Below are positions 19,271-29,269 of a stretch of DNA of 64,000 nt, in pieces (position 1 is the first letter of the stretch; each line of letters starts with the position of its first letter). Origin of the DNA: Thermomonas brevis (lineage in GTDB: Bacteria; Pseudomonadota; Gammaproteobacteria; Xanthomonadales; Xanthomonadaceae); the NCBI RefSeq assembly GCF_014395425.1, contig NZ_CP060711.1, positions 1 to 64,000 on the forward strand, in the 5' to 3' direction. Below the pieces are notes generated by a model. It was given only the letters and a program-made list of their open reading frames with translations, searched no databases and was not told where the DNA came from. The position numbers were made by a program, and so were the translations under genes.

Positions 19271-22200
19271 ATGAACAAGACAGTCGAGACGAATGCCGGC
19301 GAGGACCTGAAACCCATCCTCGACGCGCTGGCCAAGCGCGTGGGCAAGGCCGGGCAGGCCGAGGCGCGGGCGTTCGCGGGCGCCTTCTACCGGCGCATGG
19401 ACGCCGAGGAGATCGCCAGCCGCGGCGCCGCCGGCTGGGCCGAGCTGGCCGCCGACATGCTGGAGTTCGCGCGCATCCGCAAGCGCGGCAAGGCCAACGT
19501 CCGCCTGTTCAATCCCGCCGACTCCGCGCACACCGTGCTGCAGATCGTCAACGACGACATGCCGTTCCTGGTCGATTCGGTGACCATGGCGCTGGCCGAG
19601 GCCGGCATCGGCGTGCACGTGCTGGGCCACCCGGTGATCCGCCTGAGCCGCGACAAGGCCGGCAAGCTGGCGTCGATCGGCGAGGGCGAGCCCGAGTCGC
19701 TGATGCACCTGGAGATCGACCGCCAGCCGCAGGCGGCGATGGCCTCCGTGAAGGCGCGCATCAACGGCGTGCTGGAGGACGTGCGTTCGATCGTGAACGA
19801 CTGGGAGCCGATGCGCGCGCGCATGCGCGAGGTGGCCGAGGAACTGGCGACCCGCAAGCTGCCGGTGGGCGAAGCCGGCCGCAAGGAGGCGCAGGAGTTC
19901 CTGCGCTGGGCCGCGGACGACCACTTCACCTTCTTCGGCTACCGCGAATACAAGGTGCAGAAGCAGGGCAAGGACGAGGTGCTGGCGGCGGTGCCGGGCA
20001 GCGGCATGGGCCTGCTGCGCGGCGACGACGGCGGCAAGCCGCGCCCGATCAAGTCGCTGGCCGCGCACTTCATGCCGCAGTCCGGTTCCGAGGACGCGCT
20101 GATCCTGACCAAGACCAACGCCCGCGCCACCGTCCACCGCCCCGGCTACATGGACTACATCGGCGTGCTCGAATTCGACGCCAAGGGCCGCGCGGTCGGC
20201 GAACAGCGCTTCCTCGGCCTGTACACCTCCAGCGCCTACACCCGCCGCCCGTGGGACATCCCGCTGGTGCGCGAGCGCCACGCCCACGTGATGGAGCGCT
20301 CCGGCCTGAGCGGCAGCAGCCACAGCGGCAAGGCGCTGCGCCACATCCTGGAAACCCTGCCGCGCGACGAGCTGTTCCAGTCCAGCGAGGAGGAACTGTT
20401 CCGCACCTGCATGGGCATCCTCGGCCTGCAGGAACGCGTGCGCAGCAAGCTGTTCCTGCGCCGCGACCGCTACGGCCGCTACTACTCGGCGCTGGCCTAC
20501 GTGCCGCGCGAGCGCATGAGCACGCAGGTGCGCCACCGCATCGAGGCGATGCTGCGCGAGGCGCTGGACGGCGATCGCATCGACACCAACGTGCAGATCG
20601 GCGATTCGCCGCTGGCGCAGCTGCACATCATCGTGCGGCCGTCGGCCAACGCCGCCGCCAACGCCGAGATCGACATGCCGACGCTGGAAGCGAAGCTGGC
20701 CGAGATCGTGCGCGACTGGCGCGACGACCTGCGCGAGCGGCTGGTCGCCCGCCACGGCGAGGAGGCCGGCCTGAAGCTGGCCGCGCGCTTCGGCCGCGCC
20801 CTGCCGGCGGGCTACATCGAGGAGGTCAGCCCCGGGGCCGCGGCCGACGACGTGGAACACCTGGCCGCGCTGTCCGGAGAAGGCGACCTGCGCCTGTCGC
20901 TGTCGCGCGCCCCGCACAAGAACGACAGCCTGCGCCTGAAGCTGTACCGGCCGCTGCGCGACATCCCGCTGTCCGACGCGTTGCCGATGATGGAGAACAT
21001 GGGCCTGCGCGTGATCACCGAGCATCCCTACCGGATCGACGCCGAGAGCGGGCTGGCCTTCATCCAGGACTTCGAGGTCGAGTCGCTGCAGGGCGAGCTG
21101 GACGTCGATGCGCTGGACGAGAACTTCGAGGACGCCTTCGCCCGCATCTGGCGCGGCGACGCCGAGAACGACGGCTTCAACCGGCTGGTGCTGGCCGCCG
21201 GCCTGTCGTGGAAGCAGGTCGCGATGCTGCGCGCCTACTGCAAGTATCTGCTGCAGACCGGCGTGACCTTCTCGCAGAGCTACATGGAAGCCACGCTGAT
21301 CCGCTACCCGCTGCTGGCGCGGCTGCTGGTCGAGCTGTTCGAGGCGCGCTTCGACCCGGCGACCGGCAAGGAGAGCGACGCCGAGATCAAGCGCGGCATG
21401 GAGCGCTTCGGCGCGCAGCTGAAGGCGCTGGCCGCCGGCGACGAGGCCGCGATGGCCGCGCTCAAGGCGCTGGTGGCGACCCGCACCGGCAACCGCGACA
21501 AACAGGTCGAGGCCGCGCGCGGCGCGCTGCTGGGCCTGCTGGACCGCGTCGCCAGCCTGGACGAGGACCGCATCCTGCGCAGCTTCATCGGCGTGATCGA
21601 CGCCACCCTGCGCACCAACTACTACATCGAGTACAAAGACGGCCTGCGCAAGGACGGCGGCCCGGCCGACTACCTCGCCTTCAAGTTCGACACCGCCAAG
21701 GTGCCGGACCTGCCGAAGCCGCGCCCGTACCGCGAGATCTGGGTCTGCGGCCCGCGCGTGGAAGGCACCCACCTGCGCTTCGGTCCGGTGGCGCGCGGCG
21801 GCCTGCGCTGGTCGGACCGCCGCGAGGACTTCCGCACCGAGGTGCTGGGCCTGGTCAAGGCGCAGATGGTGAAGAACACCGTGATCGTGCCGGTGGGCAG
21901 CAAGGGCGGCTTCTATCCCAAGCAGCTGCCGAGCCCGGCGGTGGACCGCGACGCGTGGTTCGCCGAGGGCGTGGCCTGCTACAAGCGCTTCATCAACGGC
22001 CTGCTGGACATCACCGACAACATCGTCGACAACAAGATCGTGCCGCCGGCCGGCGTGGTCCGCCACGACGGCGACGACCCGTACCTGGTGGTCGCCGCCG
22101 ACAAGGGCACTGCGACCTTCTCCGACACCGCCAACGGCATCGCCCAGGCGCACGGCTTCTGGCTGGACGACGCGTTCGCCTCGGGCGGCTCGGTGGGCTA

Positions 22201-24193
22201 CGACCACAAGGGCATGGGCATCACCGCGCGCGGCGCGTGGGAATCGGTCAAGCGCCACTTCCGCGCGCTCGGCCGCGACAGCCAGACGCAGGACTTCACC
22301 GTGGTCGGCATCGGCGACATGTCCGGCGACGTGTTCGGCAACGGCATGCTGCTGTCCGAGCACATCCGCCTGGTCTGCGCGTTCGACCACCGCCACGTCT
22401 TCCTCGATCCGGCCCCGGACGCCGCGGCCTCGTTCAAGGAGCGTTCGCGCCTGTTCAAGGTGCCGCGTTCGAGCTGGGCGGACTACGACGCGAAGCTGAT
22501 CAGCAAGGGCGGCGGCGTGTATCCGCGCTCGCTGAAGTCGATCGAGATCACCCCGCAGGTGCGCGAGGCGCTGGGCATCGACGCCGGCATCAAGTCGATG
22601 ACCCCGACCGAGCTGATGAGCGCCGCGCTGAAGGCGCCGGTGGACCTGCTGTGGAACGGCGGCATCGGCACCTACGTCAAGGCCTCCACCGAGACCAACG
22701 CCGACGTCGGCGACCGCGCCAACAACGCGCTGCGCGTCAACGGCTCCGACCTGCGCTGCAAGGTGGTAGGCGAGGGCGGCAACCTCGGCATGACCCAGCT
22801 CGGCCGCATCGAGGCCGCGCAGGTGGGCGTGCTGCTCAACACCGACTTCATCGACAACTCCGCTGGCGTGGACACCTCCGACCACGAGGTCAACATCAAG
22901 ATCCTGCTCAATGGCGAGGTGCAGAAGAAGCGGCTCAAGCTGGCCGAGCGCAACAAGCTGCTGGCGGCGATGACCGACGAGGTCGCGCAGCTGGTGCTGA
23001 ACGACAACTACCGCCAGAACCAGACCCTGAGCCTGATGGAGCGGATGAGCGCGGCGCGCCTCGGCTCGAAGATGCACTTCATCACCACGCTGGAGTCGCA
23101 GGGCCTGCTGGACCGGCAGATCGAATACCTGCCGACCGATGCGCAGATGGCCGAGCGCAAGCTGCGCGGGCAGGGCCTGACCCGGCCGGAGCTGTGCGTG
23201 CTGCTGTCGTATTCCAAGCTGGTGGCGTTCCCGCAGCTGCTGGACTCGGACGTGCCGGAAGACCCGTACCTGTCCAAGGAGCTGGAGCGCTACTTCCCGG
23301 CGCCGCTGCAGAAGAAATATGCCAAGGCGATGGAGAACCACCGCCTGAAGCGCGAGATCATCGCCACGGCGGTGACCAACTCCACCATCAACCGGATGGG
23401 CGCGACCTTCCTGATGCGCATGCAGGAAGACAGCGGCCGCAGCATCGGCGAGATCGCCCGCGCCTACACCATCACCCGCGAGACGCTGGACGCGCGCGAG
23501 CTGTGGGCGAAGATCGACGCGCTGGACGGCAAGGTGGCCGAGTCGGTGCAGATCGACGCGTTGCAGGTGATCTGGGAGCTGCAGCGCGGCTTCACCCGCT
23601 GGCTGCTGGCGCGGCCGGGCGCGGTGCCGGCGATCACCACCGCGGTGGAGCGCTACCACGAAGGCTTCCGCGACATCCTCGCCGGCGAGGGCATCCTGCC
23701 GCCGTCGCAGCGGCCGGAGTACGAGGCCAGCCGCAAGGACTGGCGGGCCAAGGGCGTGCCGGCGGCGCTGGCCGACCAGCTCGCCGCGCTGCCGTACCTG
23801 GAGTCGAGCGCCGACATCATCGAGCTGGCGCGCGAGCGCAAGCTGCGCACGATCGAGGTCGCCAAGGTCTATTTCCGCCTGGCCGACGCGCTGCACGCGC
23901 CGTGGCTGCGCGCGCAGATCGAGGCGCTGAAGGTGGAGGGGCGCTGGCACGCGGTGGCGCGCGGCGTGCTGCGCGACGAGCTGTTCGCGCAGCTGCGCTC
24001 GCTGACCGCGCAGGTGCTGGCGATGCCGGGCAAGGAGCCGGACGCCAAGGTGCAGGCGTGGCTGTCGCGCGACGACGCCTCGCTGCGCTTCACCCTGGCG
24101 ATGCTCACCGAGCTGGCCGCGCAGAAGACGCTGGACTACCCGACCGTCTCGGTGGCGGTGCAGCGCGTGGCGCAGCTGGCCCAGCGCGGCTGA
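19271..24193 (+). CDS. gdhB: NAD-specific glutamate dehydrogenase, large (about 180 kDa) class
   Basis: A 1640-residue enzyme catalysing oxidative deamination of glutamate to 2-oxoglutarate. Its length matches the GDH-180 class of Proteobacteria. Long N-terminal regulatory ACT-like segments come first ([20 protein letters not shown]). The catalytic core begins near residue 838 ([35 protein letters not shown]), then [14 protein letters not shown] and [18 protein letters not shown] helical C-terminal domain completes it. The ATG at 19271 has GGAGG eleven bases before it; a TTG at 19253 in frame is unlikely. It is apparently monocistronic, with hairpins on both sides. Confidence 0.95.
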   Translation: MNKTVETNAGEDLKPILDALAKRVGKAGQAEARAFAGAFYRRMDAEEIASRGAAGWAELAADMLEFARIRKRGKANVRLFNPADSAHTVLQIVNDDMPFLVDSVTMALAEAGIGVHVLGHPVIRLSRDKAGKLASIGEGEPESLMHLEIDRQPQAAMASVKARINGVLEDVRSIVNDWEPMRARMREVAEELATRKLPVGEAGRKEAQEFLRWAADDHFTFFGYREYKVQKQGKDEVLAAVPGSGMGLLRGDDGGKPRPIKSLAAHFMPQSGSEDALILTKTNARATVHRPGYMDYIGVLEFDAKGRAVGEQRFLGLYTSSAYTRRPWDIPLVRERHAHVMERSGLSGSSHSGKALRHILETLPRDELFQSSEEELFRTCMGILGLQERVRSKLFLRRDRYGRYYSALAYVPRERMSTQVRHRIEAMLREALDGDRIDTNVQIGDSPLAQLHIIVRPSANAAANAEIDMPTLEAKLAEIVRDWRDDLRERLVARHGEEAGLKLAARFGRALPAGYIEEVSPGAAADDVEHLAALSGEGDLRLSLSRAPHKNDSLRLKLYRPLRDIPLSDALPMMENMGLRVITEHPYRIDAESGLAFIQDFEVESLQGELDVDALDENFEDAFARIWRGDAENDGFNRLVLAAGLSWKQVAMLRAYCKYLLQTGVTFSQSYMEATLIRYPLLARLLVELFEARFDPATGKESDAEIKRGMERFGAQLKALAAGDEAAMAALKALVATRTGNRDKQVEAARGALLGLLDRVASLDEDRILRSFIGVIDATLRTNYYIEYKDGLRKDGGPADYLAFKFDTAKVPDLPKPRPYREIWVCGPRVEGTHLRFGPVARGGLRWSDRREDFRTEVLGLVKAQMVKNTVIVPVGSKGGFYPKQLPSPAVDRDAWFAEGVACYKRFINGLLDITDNIVDNKIVPPAGVVRHDGDDPYLVVAADKGTATFSDTANGIAQAHGFWLDDAFASGGSVGYDHKGMGITARGAWESVKRHFRALGRDSQTQDFTVVGIGDMSGDVFGNGMLLSEHIRLVCAFDHRHVFLDPAPDAAASFKERSRLFKVPRSSWADYDAKLISKGGGVYPRSLKSIEITPQVREALGIDAGIKSMTPTELMSAALKAPVDLLWNGGIGTYVKASTETNADVGDRANNALRVNGSDLRCKVVGEGGNLGMTQLGRIEAAQVGVLLNTDFIDNSAGVDTSDHEVNIKILLNGEVQKKRLKLAERNKLLAAMTDEVAQLVLNDNYRQNQTLSLMERMSAARLGSKMHFITTLESQGLLDRQIEYLPTDAQMAERKLRGQGLTRPELCVLLSYSKLVAFPQLLDSDVPEDPYLSKELERYFPAPLQKKYAKAMENHRLKREIIATAVTNSTINRMGATFLMRMQEDSGRSIGEIARAYTITRETLDARELWAKIDALDGKVAESVQIDALQVIWELQRGFTRWLLARPGAVPAITTAVERYHEGFRDILAGEGILPPSQRPEYEASRKDWRAKGVPAALADQLAALPYLESSADIIELARERKLRTIEVAKVYFRLADALHAPWLRAQIEALKVEGRWHAVARGVLRDELFAQLRSLTAQVLAMPGKEPDAKVQAWLSRDDASLRFTLAMLTELAAQKTLDYPTVSVAVQRVAQLAQRG

Positions 24194-24199
24194 TGCCGT

Positions 24200-24234
24200 G
24201 CACCTTCTCCCCGCCCTGTGCGGGGAGAAGGTGC
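24200..24234. repeat. Perfect 15-bp hairpin after the glutamate dehydrogenase gene
   Basis: Arms GCACCTTCTCCCCGC (24200-24214) and its exact complement (24220-24234), loop CCTGT. No T run follows, so it may be a dispersed palindrome or a partial terminator. Confidence 0.75.
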
Positions 24235-24249
24235 CTACAGGCGGATGAG

Positions 24250-24278
24250 GCGAAGGCGGACGCAAGTCCGCCTTTCGC
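24250..24278 (+). terminator. Second hairpin between glutamate dehydrogenase and nadK
   Basis: A 12-base-pair stem with one bulged base (24250-24261 with 24266-24278) closed by a GCAA tetraloop of the stable GNRA type. TTTC lies within the 3' arm. Together with the preceding hairpin it probably ends the upstream transcript. Confidence 0.5.
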
Positions 24279-24311
24279 GTTTCCGCGGCTGACCCTGGAC
24301 GGGCCGGCTGC

Positions 24312-24317
24312 TAAGCT
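24312..24317 (+). promoter_or_regulatory. -10 box of nadK, six bases before the ATG
   Basis: TAAGCT followed by six bases and the nadK ATG at 24324. Transcription would start at or next to the ATG, giving a leaderless mRNA. Confidence 0.5.
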
Positions 24318-24323
24318 CGCCGC

Positions 24324-25094
24324 ATGACCACGCCAAGACTCGCCCTGCTGGCCAGCCCGACCGAAGACGCGCAAGCCGCGCTGGCCGTGCTGTCGAAGCG
24401 CTACGGCACGCTGGCGCCGCAGGACGCCGACGTGATCGTGCCGCTGGGCGGCGACGGTTTCATGCTGCAGACGCTGCACCGCCACGGCGGGCTGGGCAAG
24501 CCGGTGTACGGGATGAAGCTGGGCACGGTCGGCTTCCTGATGAACCAGTTCCGCGAGGACGAAGACCCGCTGGCGCGCATCGCCGACGCCGAGCCGGCGG
24601 TGCTGCATCCGCTGGAAATGCTGGCGCAGACCGAATCCGGCGCCACCGTCGGCTCGCTGGCCTACAACGAGGTTTCGCTGCTGCGCCAGACCCGCCAGGC
24701 CGCGCACGTGACCATCGAGCTCAACGGCGAGGTCCGCCTCGACGAACTGATCTGCGACGGCGTGATGCTGGCCACGCCGGCCGGCAGCACCGCCTACAAC
24801 TTTTCCGCGCACGGGCCGATATTGCCGCTCGGGGCCAACGTGATGGCGCTGACGCCGATCGCGCCGTTCCGACCGCGGCGCTGGCGCGGCGCGGTGCTGA
24901 AGTCGGGCACGGAGGTGCGCTTCCGGGTGCGCGATCCGCTCAAGCGGCCGGTCAGCGCGACGGCGGATTCACACGAGGTGCGCGACGTTACCGAGGTATT
25001 GGTGCGCGAGTCGCGCGACCGCAGCGTCACCCTGCTGTTCGACCCCGAGCACAATCTCGAAGAAAGGATATTGATCGAGCAGTTCGCGGTGTGA
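24324..25094 (+). CDS. nadK: NAD kinase
   Basis: A 256-residue cytosolic kinase making NADP from NAD and ATP. The nucleotide-binding motif is [14 protein letters not shown], then [24 protein letters not shown] (the conserved NE) and [20 protein letters not shown]. Length is slightly shorter than E. coli NadK but usual for Xanthomonads. No Shine-Dalgarno sequence is evident; a -10 box ends six bases before the ATG. The stop lies 29 bases before the ATG chosen for the GGDEF/EAL gene. Confidence 0.94.
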   Translation: MTTPRLALLASPTEDAQAALAVLSKRYGTLAPQDADVIVPLGGDGFMLQTLHRHGGLGKPVYGMKLGTVGFLMNQFREDEDPLARIADAEPAVLHPLEMLAQTESGATVGSLAYNEVSLLRQTRQAAHVTIELNGEVRLDELICDGVMLATPAGSTAYNFSAHGPILPLGANVMALTPIAPFRPRRWRGAVLKSGTEVRFRVRDPLKRPVSATADSHEVRDVTEVLVRESRDRSVTLLFDPEHNLEERILIEQFAV

Positions 25095-25123
25095 CGTTTC
25101 CCTTCCGCATGCACGGAGCGCAG

Positions 25124-27757
25124 ATGCCGTTCGAGGCCCACGACATCGAAACGTCCGCCGCCGGCCTGGGCTCCAGGCGGCGGGTGCCCGCGTGGGCCTG
25201 GGCGGCGGTCGCGTTCCTGCTCGGCATGGCCCTGACCTTCTGGCTGGCGGAAGGCGAGCGGCGGCGCAGCGAGCGCGACGAACGCCACCTGTTCGTCATG
25301 GAAGTGGAGAACGCCGCCGCCGCGATCCACGTCCAGCTCGACCAGTGCGAGCACCTGATCCGCGCGTTCCAGTCGATCTTCCTGGCCTCGGACAACGTGT
25401 CGCCGGAGGAATACGCCCGCGCCTACGAGAACATGCAGTCCAACAGCGTGGTCCGGATCAGCCTGCAGGCGCTGGCCTACGTGGAGCGCCAGCGCCGTGC
25501 CGACGGCGACCACTACGTCACCGCGATGTTCGCCCCGGAGCAGGGCAACGAATCGATCCGCGGCCTCGACATCACCACCCAGCCGATGAACCTGGAGGCG
25601 CTGCTGCGTTCGCGCGACACCGACCAGGTGACCATGTCCGCGCCGTTCGACCTGCGCCAGGCCAGCGGCTCAGGCTTCATCCTGCGCCTGCCGATCTACG
25701 CGTCCGGCACCGTCCCGACCACGGTGGAGGCGCGCCGCGCGGCGATCATCGGCTCGGTCGGCGCCTCGTTCCGGATTTCCGACCTACTCGCCTCGACGGT
25801 GTCGGAAGCGCCCGCGCTGCTGGCCGACCTGGCGGTGGAGGACATCAGCGGCCCCGCGCCGAGGCAGCTGTACCTGCACCGCTTCGGCGAGCGCGCGGAC
25901 AAGCCGGCGCACACGGTGAAGCTGCGCTTCGGCGGGCGCACCTGGAACGTCGTCGCCTATCCGCGCGCGACGCCGAACGAGCGCGACGGCTGGGAGCTGG
26001 TGCTGTGGATCGGCGCGGTGATCAGCGCGCTGCTGGCGGCGCTGACCTGGTCGCTGGTCAGCACGCGCGAACGGGCGATCGCGCTGGGCACCTCGATGAG
26101 CCAGCGCTTCCGCGCCAGCGAGGAGCGCTTCCGCAAGCTCAACGAGCTGCTGCCCTGCCTGGTGCTGCTGGCGCGCAAGGACGACGGCACCGTCGTCTAC
26201 CGCAACGCCGCCGCGCGCGACAAGCTGGCGATGGACGACGGCAGGGCCGGCCTGTCGTCGCTGCTCGACGCCGACAGCATCGCCCGCCTGTGCGGCGGCA
26301 GCGAGGGCGACCTGGCCGCGGTGGAAGTGCAGATGCGCGACGCCGCCGGCGCGCTGTTCTGGGCCAGCGCCTGGGTCAGCTCGATCGAGCTGGACGGCAA
26401 CCCGATGTGGCTGCTGGTCGCCAGCGACGTGTCCGAGCAGCGCCAGCTCACCGAGAGCCTCAGTTATCAGGCCAGCCACGATTCGCTGACCCGGCTATAC
26501 AACCGCCGCGAGTTCGAGGCGCGCGCGCAGGCCATGCTCGCGCGCGCCGACCGCGGCGACGGCGCGCTGCTGTTCATCGACCTCGACCAGTTCAAGCTGA
26601 TCAACGACACCTCCGGCCACCGCGCTGGCGACGAGCTGCTGGTGCAGCTGGCGACGGTGATGCGCGAGAAGCTGCGTCCCGAGGACGTGCTGGGGCGGCT
26701 GGGCGGCGACGAGTTCGGCGTGCTGCTGTCCGGCGTGCCCACCATCGAGGCCGCGCTGCAGGCGGCGGAGCGGCTGCGGCGCTGCATCGAAGGCTTCATC
26801 TTCGGCTGGGAGCAGCGGACCTACACGATCAGCGCCAGCATCGGCGCGGTCATGCTGGCGAACGCCACCTCGCTGAAGGAGCTGTTCGCGCATGCCGACG
26901 CCGCCTGCTACCTGGCCAAGGAAGCGGGGCGCAACCGCGTCCACGTGTACGCGGAAGACGACACCGCCATCACCAGCCGGCTGGGCGAGATGGAATGGGC
27001 CAACCGCATCCGCGACGCGCTGCGCGACGGGCGGCTGCTGCTCGACTACCAGGAGCTGCATCCGCTGCGGCCGGGCAATGGCGAAGGCGCGCACATCGAA
27101 CTGCTGCTGCGGCTGCGCGGCGAGGACGGCGGCGAAGTGCTGCCCGGCGCGTTCCTGCCGGCGGCCGAACGCTACGGCCTGATGCCGCTGATCGACCGCT
27201 GGGTGGTGGAAACCGCGCTCGGCAACATCGACCGCATCCATCCCGACGGCGGCCGGCTCGCGACCTGCGCGATCAACCTGTCCGGCGCCAGCCTGGAGGA
27301 CGCCGGCCTGTTCGAGCGGATCGCGCAGCTGGTGGCGCTGTACCAGATCGACGCGCGCCGGCTGGTGTTCGAGATCACCGAGACCGTGGCGATGCGCGAT
27401 TTCGCCGCCTCCAGCGCGCTGATCGCGCGGCTGCGCTCGCTGGGCTGCCGGGTGGCGCTGGACGATTTCGGCGCCGGCATGTCCTCGTTCGGCTACCTGA
27501 AGAACCTGGAGCTGGACATGGTGAAGATCGACGGCAGCTTCGTGCAGAACATGGCCAGCGACCGCATGTCGCAGTCGATCATCCGCGCGGTCACCGACAT
27601 CGCCCACCAGCAGGGGCTGACGGTGGTCGCCGAATGGGTGTCGTCGAAGGAGCTGCTGGACATGCTCGCGTCGATGAACGTCGACTACGCGCAGGGCTTC
27701 GCGCTGCACCGGCCGCAGCGGGCCCTGTTCCAGCGCGACGCGCAGCACCATGGCTGA
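25124..27757 (+). CDS. Membrane-bound CHASE-PAS-GGDEF-EAL protein (cyclic di-GMP metabolism)
   Basis: An 877-residue protein. A membrane segment (AWAAVAFLLGMALTFWL) is followed by a CHASE-like periplasmic sensor (about residues 50-290) and a second membrane segment (LVLWIGAVISALLAALTW). Next come a PAS domain (about 335-440), a GGDEF domain with intact RLGGDEFGVL at about 527-531, and an EAL domain from about 650. In the EAL domain the signature reads ELL instead of EAL. The glutamate is kept, and NLSG, FEITET, DDFG, KIDGSF and YAQGF are present; AEGVE is replaced by AEWVS. Both cyclase and phosphodiesterase activity are possible. The start at 25124 has CGGAG six bases before it; ATG 25109 and GTG 25091 are alternatives. 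Confidence 0.9.
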   Translation: MPFEAHDIETSAAGLGSRRRVPAWAWAAVAFLLGMALTFWLAEGERRRSERDERHLFVMEVENAAAAIHVQLDQCEHLIRAFQSIFLASDNVSPEEYARAYENMQSNSVVRISLQALAYVERQRRADGDHYVTAMFAPEQGNESIRGLDITTQPMNLEALLRSRDTDQVTMSAPFDLRQASGSGFILRLPIYASGTVPTTVEARRAAIIGSVGASFRISDLLASTVSEAPALLADLAVEDISGPAPRQLYLHRFGERADKPAHTVKLRFGGRTWNVVAYPRATPNERDGWELVLWIGAVISALLAALTWSLVSTRERAIALGTSMSQRFRASEERFRKLNELLPCLVLLARKDDGTVVYRNAAARDKLAMDDGRAGLSSLLDADSIARLCGGSEGDLAAVEVQMRDAAGALFWASAWVSSIELDGNPMWLLVASDVSEQRQLTESLSYQASHDSLTRLYNRREFEARAQAMLARADRGDGALLFIDLDQFKLINDTSGHRAGDELLVQLATVMREKLRPEDVLGRLGGDEFGVLLSGVPTIEAALQAAERLRRCIEGFIFGWEQRTYTISASIGAVMLANATSLKELFAHADAACYLAKEAGRNRVHVYAEDDTAITSRLGEMEWANRIRDALRDGRLLLDYQELHPLRPGNGEGAHIELLLRLRGEDGGEVLPGAFLPAAERYGLMPLIDRWVVETALGNIDRIHPDGGRLATCAINLSGASLEDAGLFERIAQLVALYQIDARRLVFEITETVAMRDFAASSALIARLRSLGCRVALDDFGAGMSSFGYLKNLELDMVKIDGSFVQNMASDRMSQSIIRAVTDIAHQQGLTVVAEWVSSKELLDMLASMNVDYAQGFALHRPQRALFQRDAQHHG

Positions 27758-28670
27758 GTTCGATCCCGCGACCTCGCCCGACCGGATTCCGCCGCCGCTG
27801 GTGGTGGCGATCACCGCGCGGGCGCTGTTCCACATGGAGGACAGCCACGCGCTGTTCGAGCGCGAGGGCATCGTCGCGTTCGCGGAGCACCAGCGCCAGC
27901 ACGAGAACGACGTGCTGCCGCCGGGCATCGCCTTCCCGCTGGTGCGCAAGCTGTTGGCGCTGAACGAGGACGCGCCGCGGGTCGAAGTGATCCTGCTGTC
28001 GCGCAACTCGTCGGACACCGGCCTGCGCGTGTTCAACTCGATCCAGCATTACGGGCTGGGCATCGTGCGCGCCACCTTCACCGCCGGCGCGCCGGTCTGG
28101 CCCTACATCAGGCCGTTCGGCGCGCAGCTGTTCCTGTCGGCCAACCCGGAGTCGGTGCGGCAGGCGCTGGAGGCCGGCGTGGCGGCCGCCACCATCCTGC
28201 CGGAGAAGGCCAGCGAGCCGCGCCAGCGCCAGCTGCGCATCGCCTTCGACGGCGACGCGGTGATCTTCGGCGACGAGAGCGAGCGGGTGTCGCGCGAGCA
28301 GGGCGTGGAGGCGTTCGGCCGCCACGAGCGCGAACGCGCGCACGAGCCGCTGTCGGGCGGCCCGTTCCGCGGCTTCCTGGCGGCGCTGCACGACCTGCAG
28401 GCGGCGTTTCCGCCCGGCGCGGCCTCGCCGATCCGCACCGCGCTGGTCACCGCGCGCTCTGCGCCGGCGCACGAGCGGGTGATCCGCACGCTGCGCGAAT
28501 GGGGCGTGCGGCTGGACGAGGCACTGTTCCTCGGCGGGCGCGACAAGGGCCCGTTCCTGGAAGCGTTCGGCGCCGACATCTTCTTCGACGACTCGCCCCA
28601 CAACATCGATTCGGCGCGCCGCCACGTGGCCGCGGGGCACGTGCCGCATGGCGTCGCGAATAATCGATAA
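27750..28670 (+). CDS. 5'-nucleotidase (cytosolic 5'-nucleotidase I-like family)
   Basis: A 306-residue protein resembling the cytosolic 5'-nucleotidase family (pfam06189 type): LVVAITARALFHMEDSHALF near the N-terminus, EVILLSRNSSDTGLRVFNSI, then IAFDGDAVIFGDESERV as a HAD-like core and a late DIFFDDSPHNID acidic motif. Such enzymes dephosphorylate nucleoside monophosphates. The ATG overlaps the end of the upstream GGDEF/EAL gene by eight bases, so the two are co-translated. A link between cyclic di-GMP breakdown products (pGpG, GMP) and this enzyme is an attractive inference but not shown. Confidence 0.8.
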   Translation: MAEFDPATSPDRIPPPLVVAITARALFHMEDSHALFEREGIVAFAEHQRQHENDVLPPGIAFPLVRKLLALNEDAPRVEVILLSRNSSDTGLRVFNSIQHYGLGIVRATFTAGAPVWPYIRPFGAQLFLSANPESVRQALEAGVAAATILPEKASEPRQRQLRIAFDGDAVIFGDESERVSREQGVEAFGRHERERAHEPLSGGPFRGFLAALHDLQAAFPPGAASPIRTALVTARSAPAHERVIRTLREWGVRLDEALFLGGRDKGPFLEAFGADIFFDDSPHNIDSARRHVAAGHVPHGVANNR

Positions 28671-28678
28671 CGGCCGCG

Positions 28679-29233
28679 TTATTCCGGCAGACGCAGCCCG
28701 GCCAGCTTCCAGCTCAGGCCGTCGCGACGGAACTCGAACACCACCGGCCGGCCTTCCGCGTTCCGCACGGTGGCGGTGAACAGCGAGGGCGAAACGTAGC
28801 CGGTCTTCGCGTCCTTGAGCGGATCGACGGCGCGGGCCTCGCCGTCCGCGTCGACCTTGCCGGCGACGCGGTGCGCCAGCGCGCTGCCCTGCAGCAGGGT
28901 GGCGATGCCGGCGGGCGAGACCATCGCGTCGATGGCCGGCTGCGCGATCAGCGCGGTGACGTCGCCGACGGTGCGCGCGGTTTCGCTGGGACCGACGCGC
29001 CCCATGATGCCGCGGGCGATGCGCTCCTGGATCTGCGGGCGCACGTTCTCCCGCAGCTTGTCGAAGTCCACGAACCGCCACAGCTCGCCGTACTCCCCGG
29101 CCGCGACCAGATTGCGGATGCCGTTGATCGCCAGGTACGGGCCGGCGACGACGTAGGCCAGCACCGCCAGCAGCAGCGCGATCAGGACGGCCAGCGCCCA
29201 CTTGCGTCTCTTCGACACGACGTTCTTCGACAC
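28679..29233 (-). CDS. DUF2939 membrane-anchored protein
   Basis: About 184 residues: an N-terminal basic segment (SKRRKWAL), one transmembrane helix (AVLIALLLAVLAYVVAGPYL), then an extracytoplasmic domain with AINGIRNLVAAGEYGELWRFVDFDKLRENVR, split here as the DUF2939 pattern of a residue-limited helix followed by VDF. Function is unknown. The start is uncertain among GTG 29233 (GGGAG eight bases upstream, chosen), GTG 29218 and TTG 29260. The two GTGs belong to a small direct repeat TCGTGTCGAAGA. The gene is 36 bases downstream of sbcB and convergent with the 5'-nucleotidase gene, with eight bases between stops. Confidence 0.65.
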   Translation of the reverse strand: MSKNVVSKRRKWALAVLIALLLAVLAYVVAGPYLAINGIRNLVAAGEYGELWRFVDFDKLRENVRPQIQERIARGIMGRVGPSETARTVGDVTALIAQPAIDAMVSPAGIATLLQGSALAHRVAGKVDADGEARAVDPLKDAKTGYVSPSLFTATVRNAEGRPVVFEFRRDGLSWKLAGLRLPE

Positions 29234-29269
29234 GACGGCGACTCCCGGGATTCGGCGCAAGTGTAGCGG

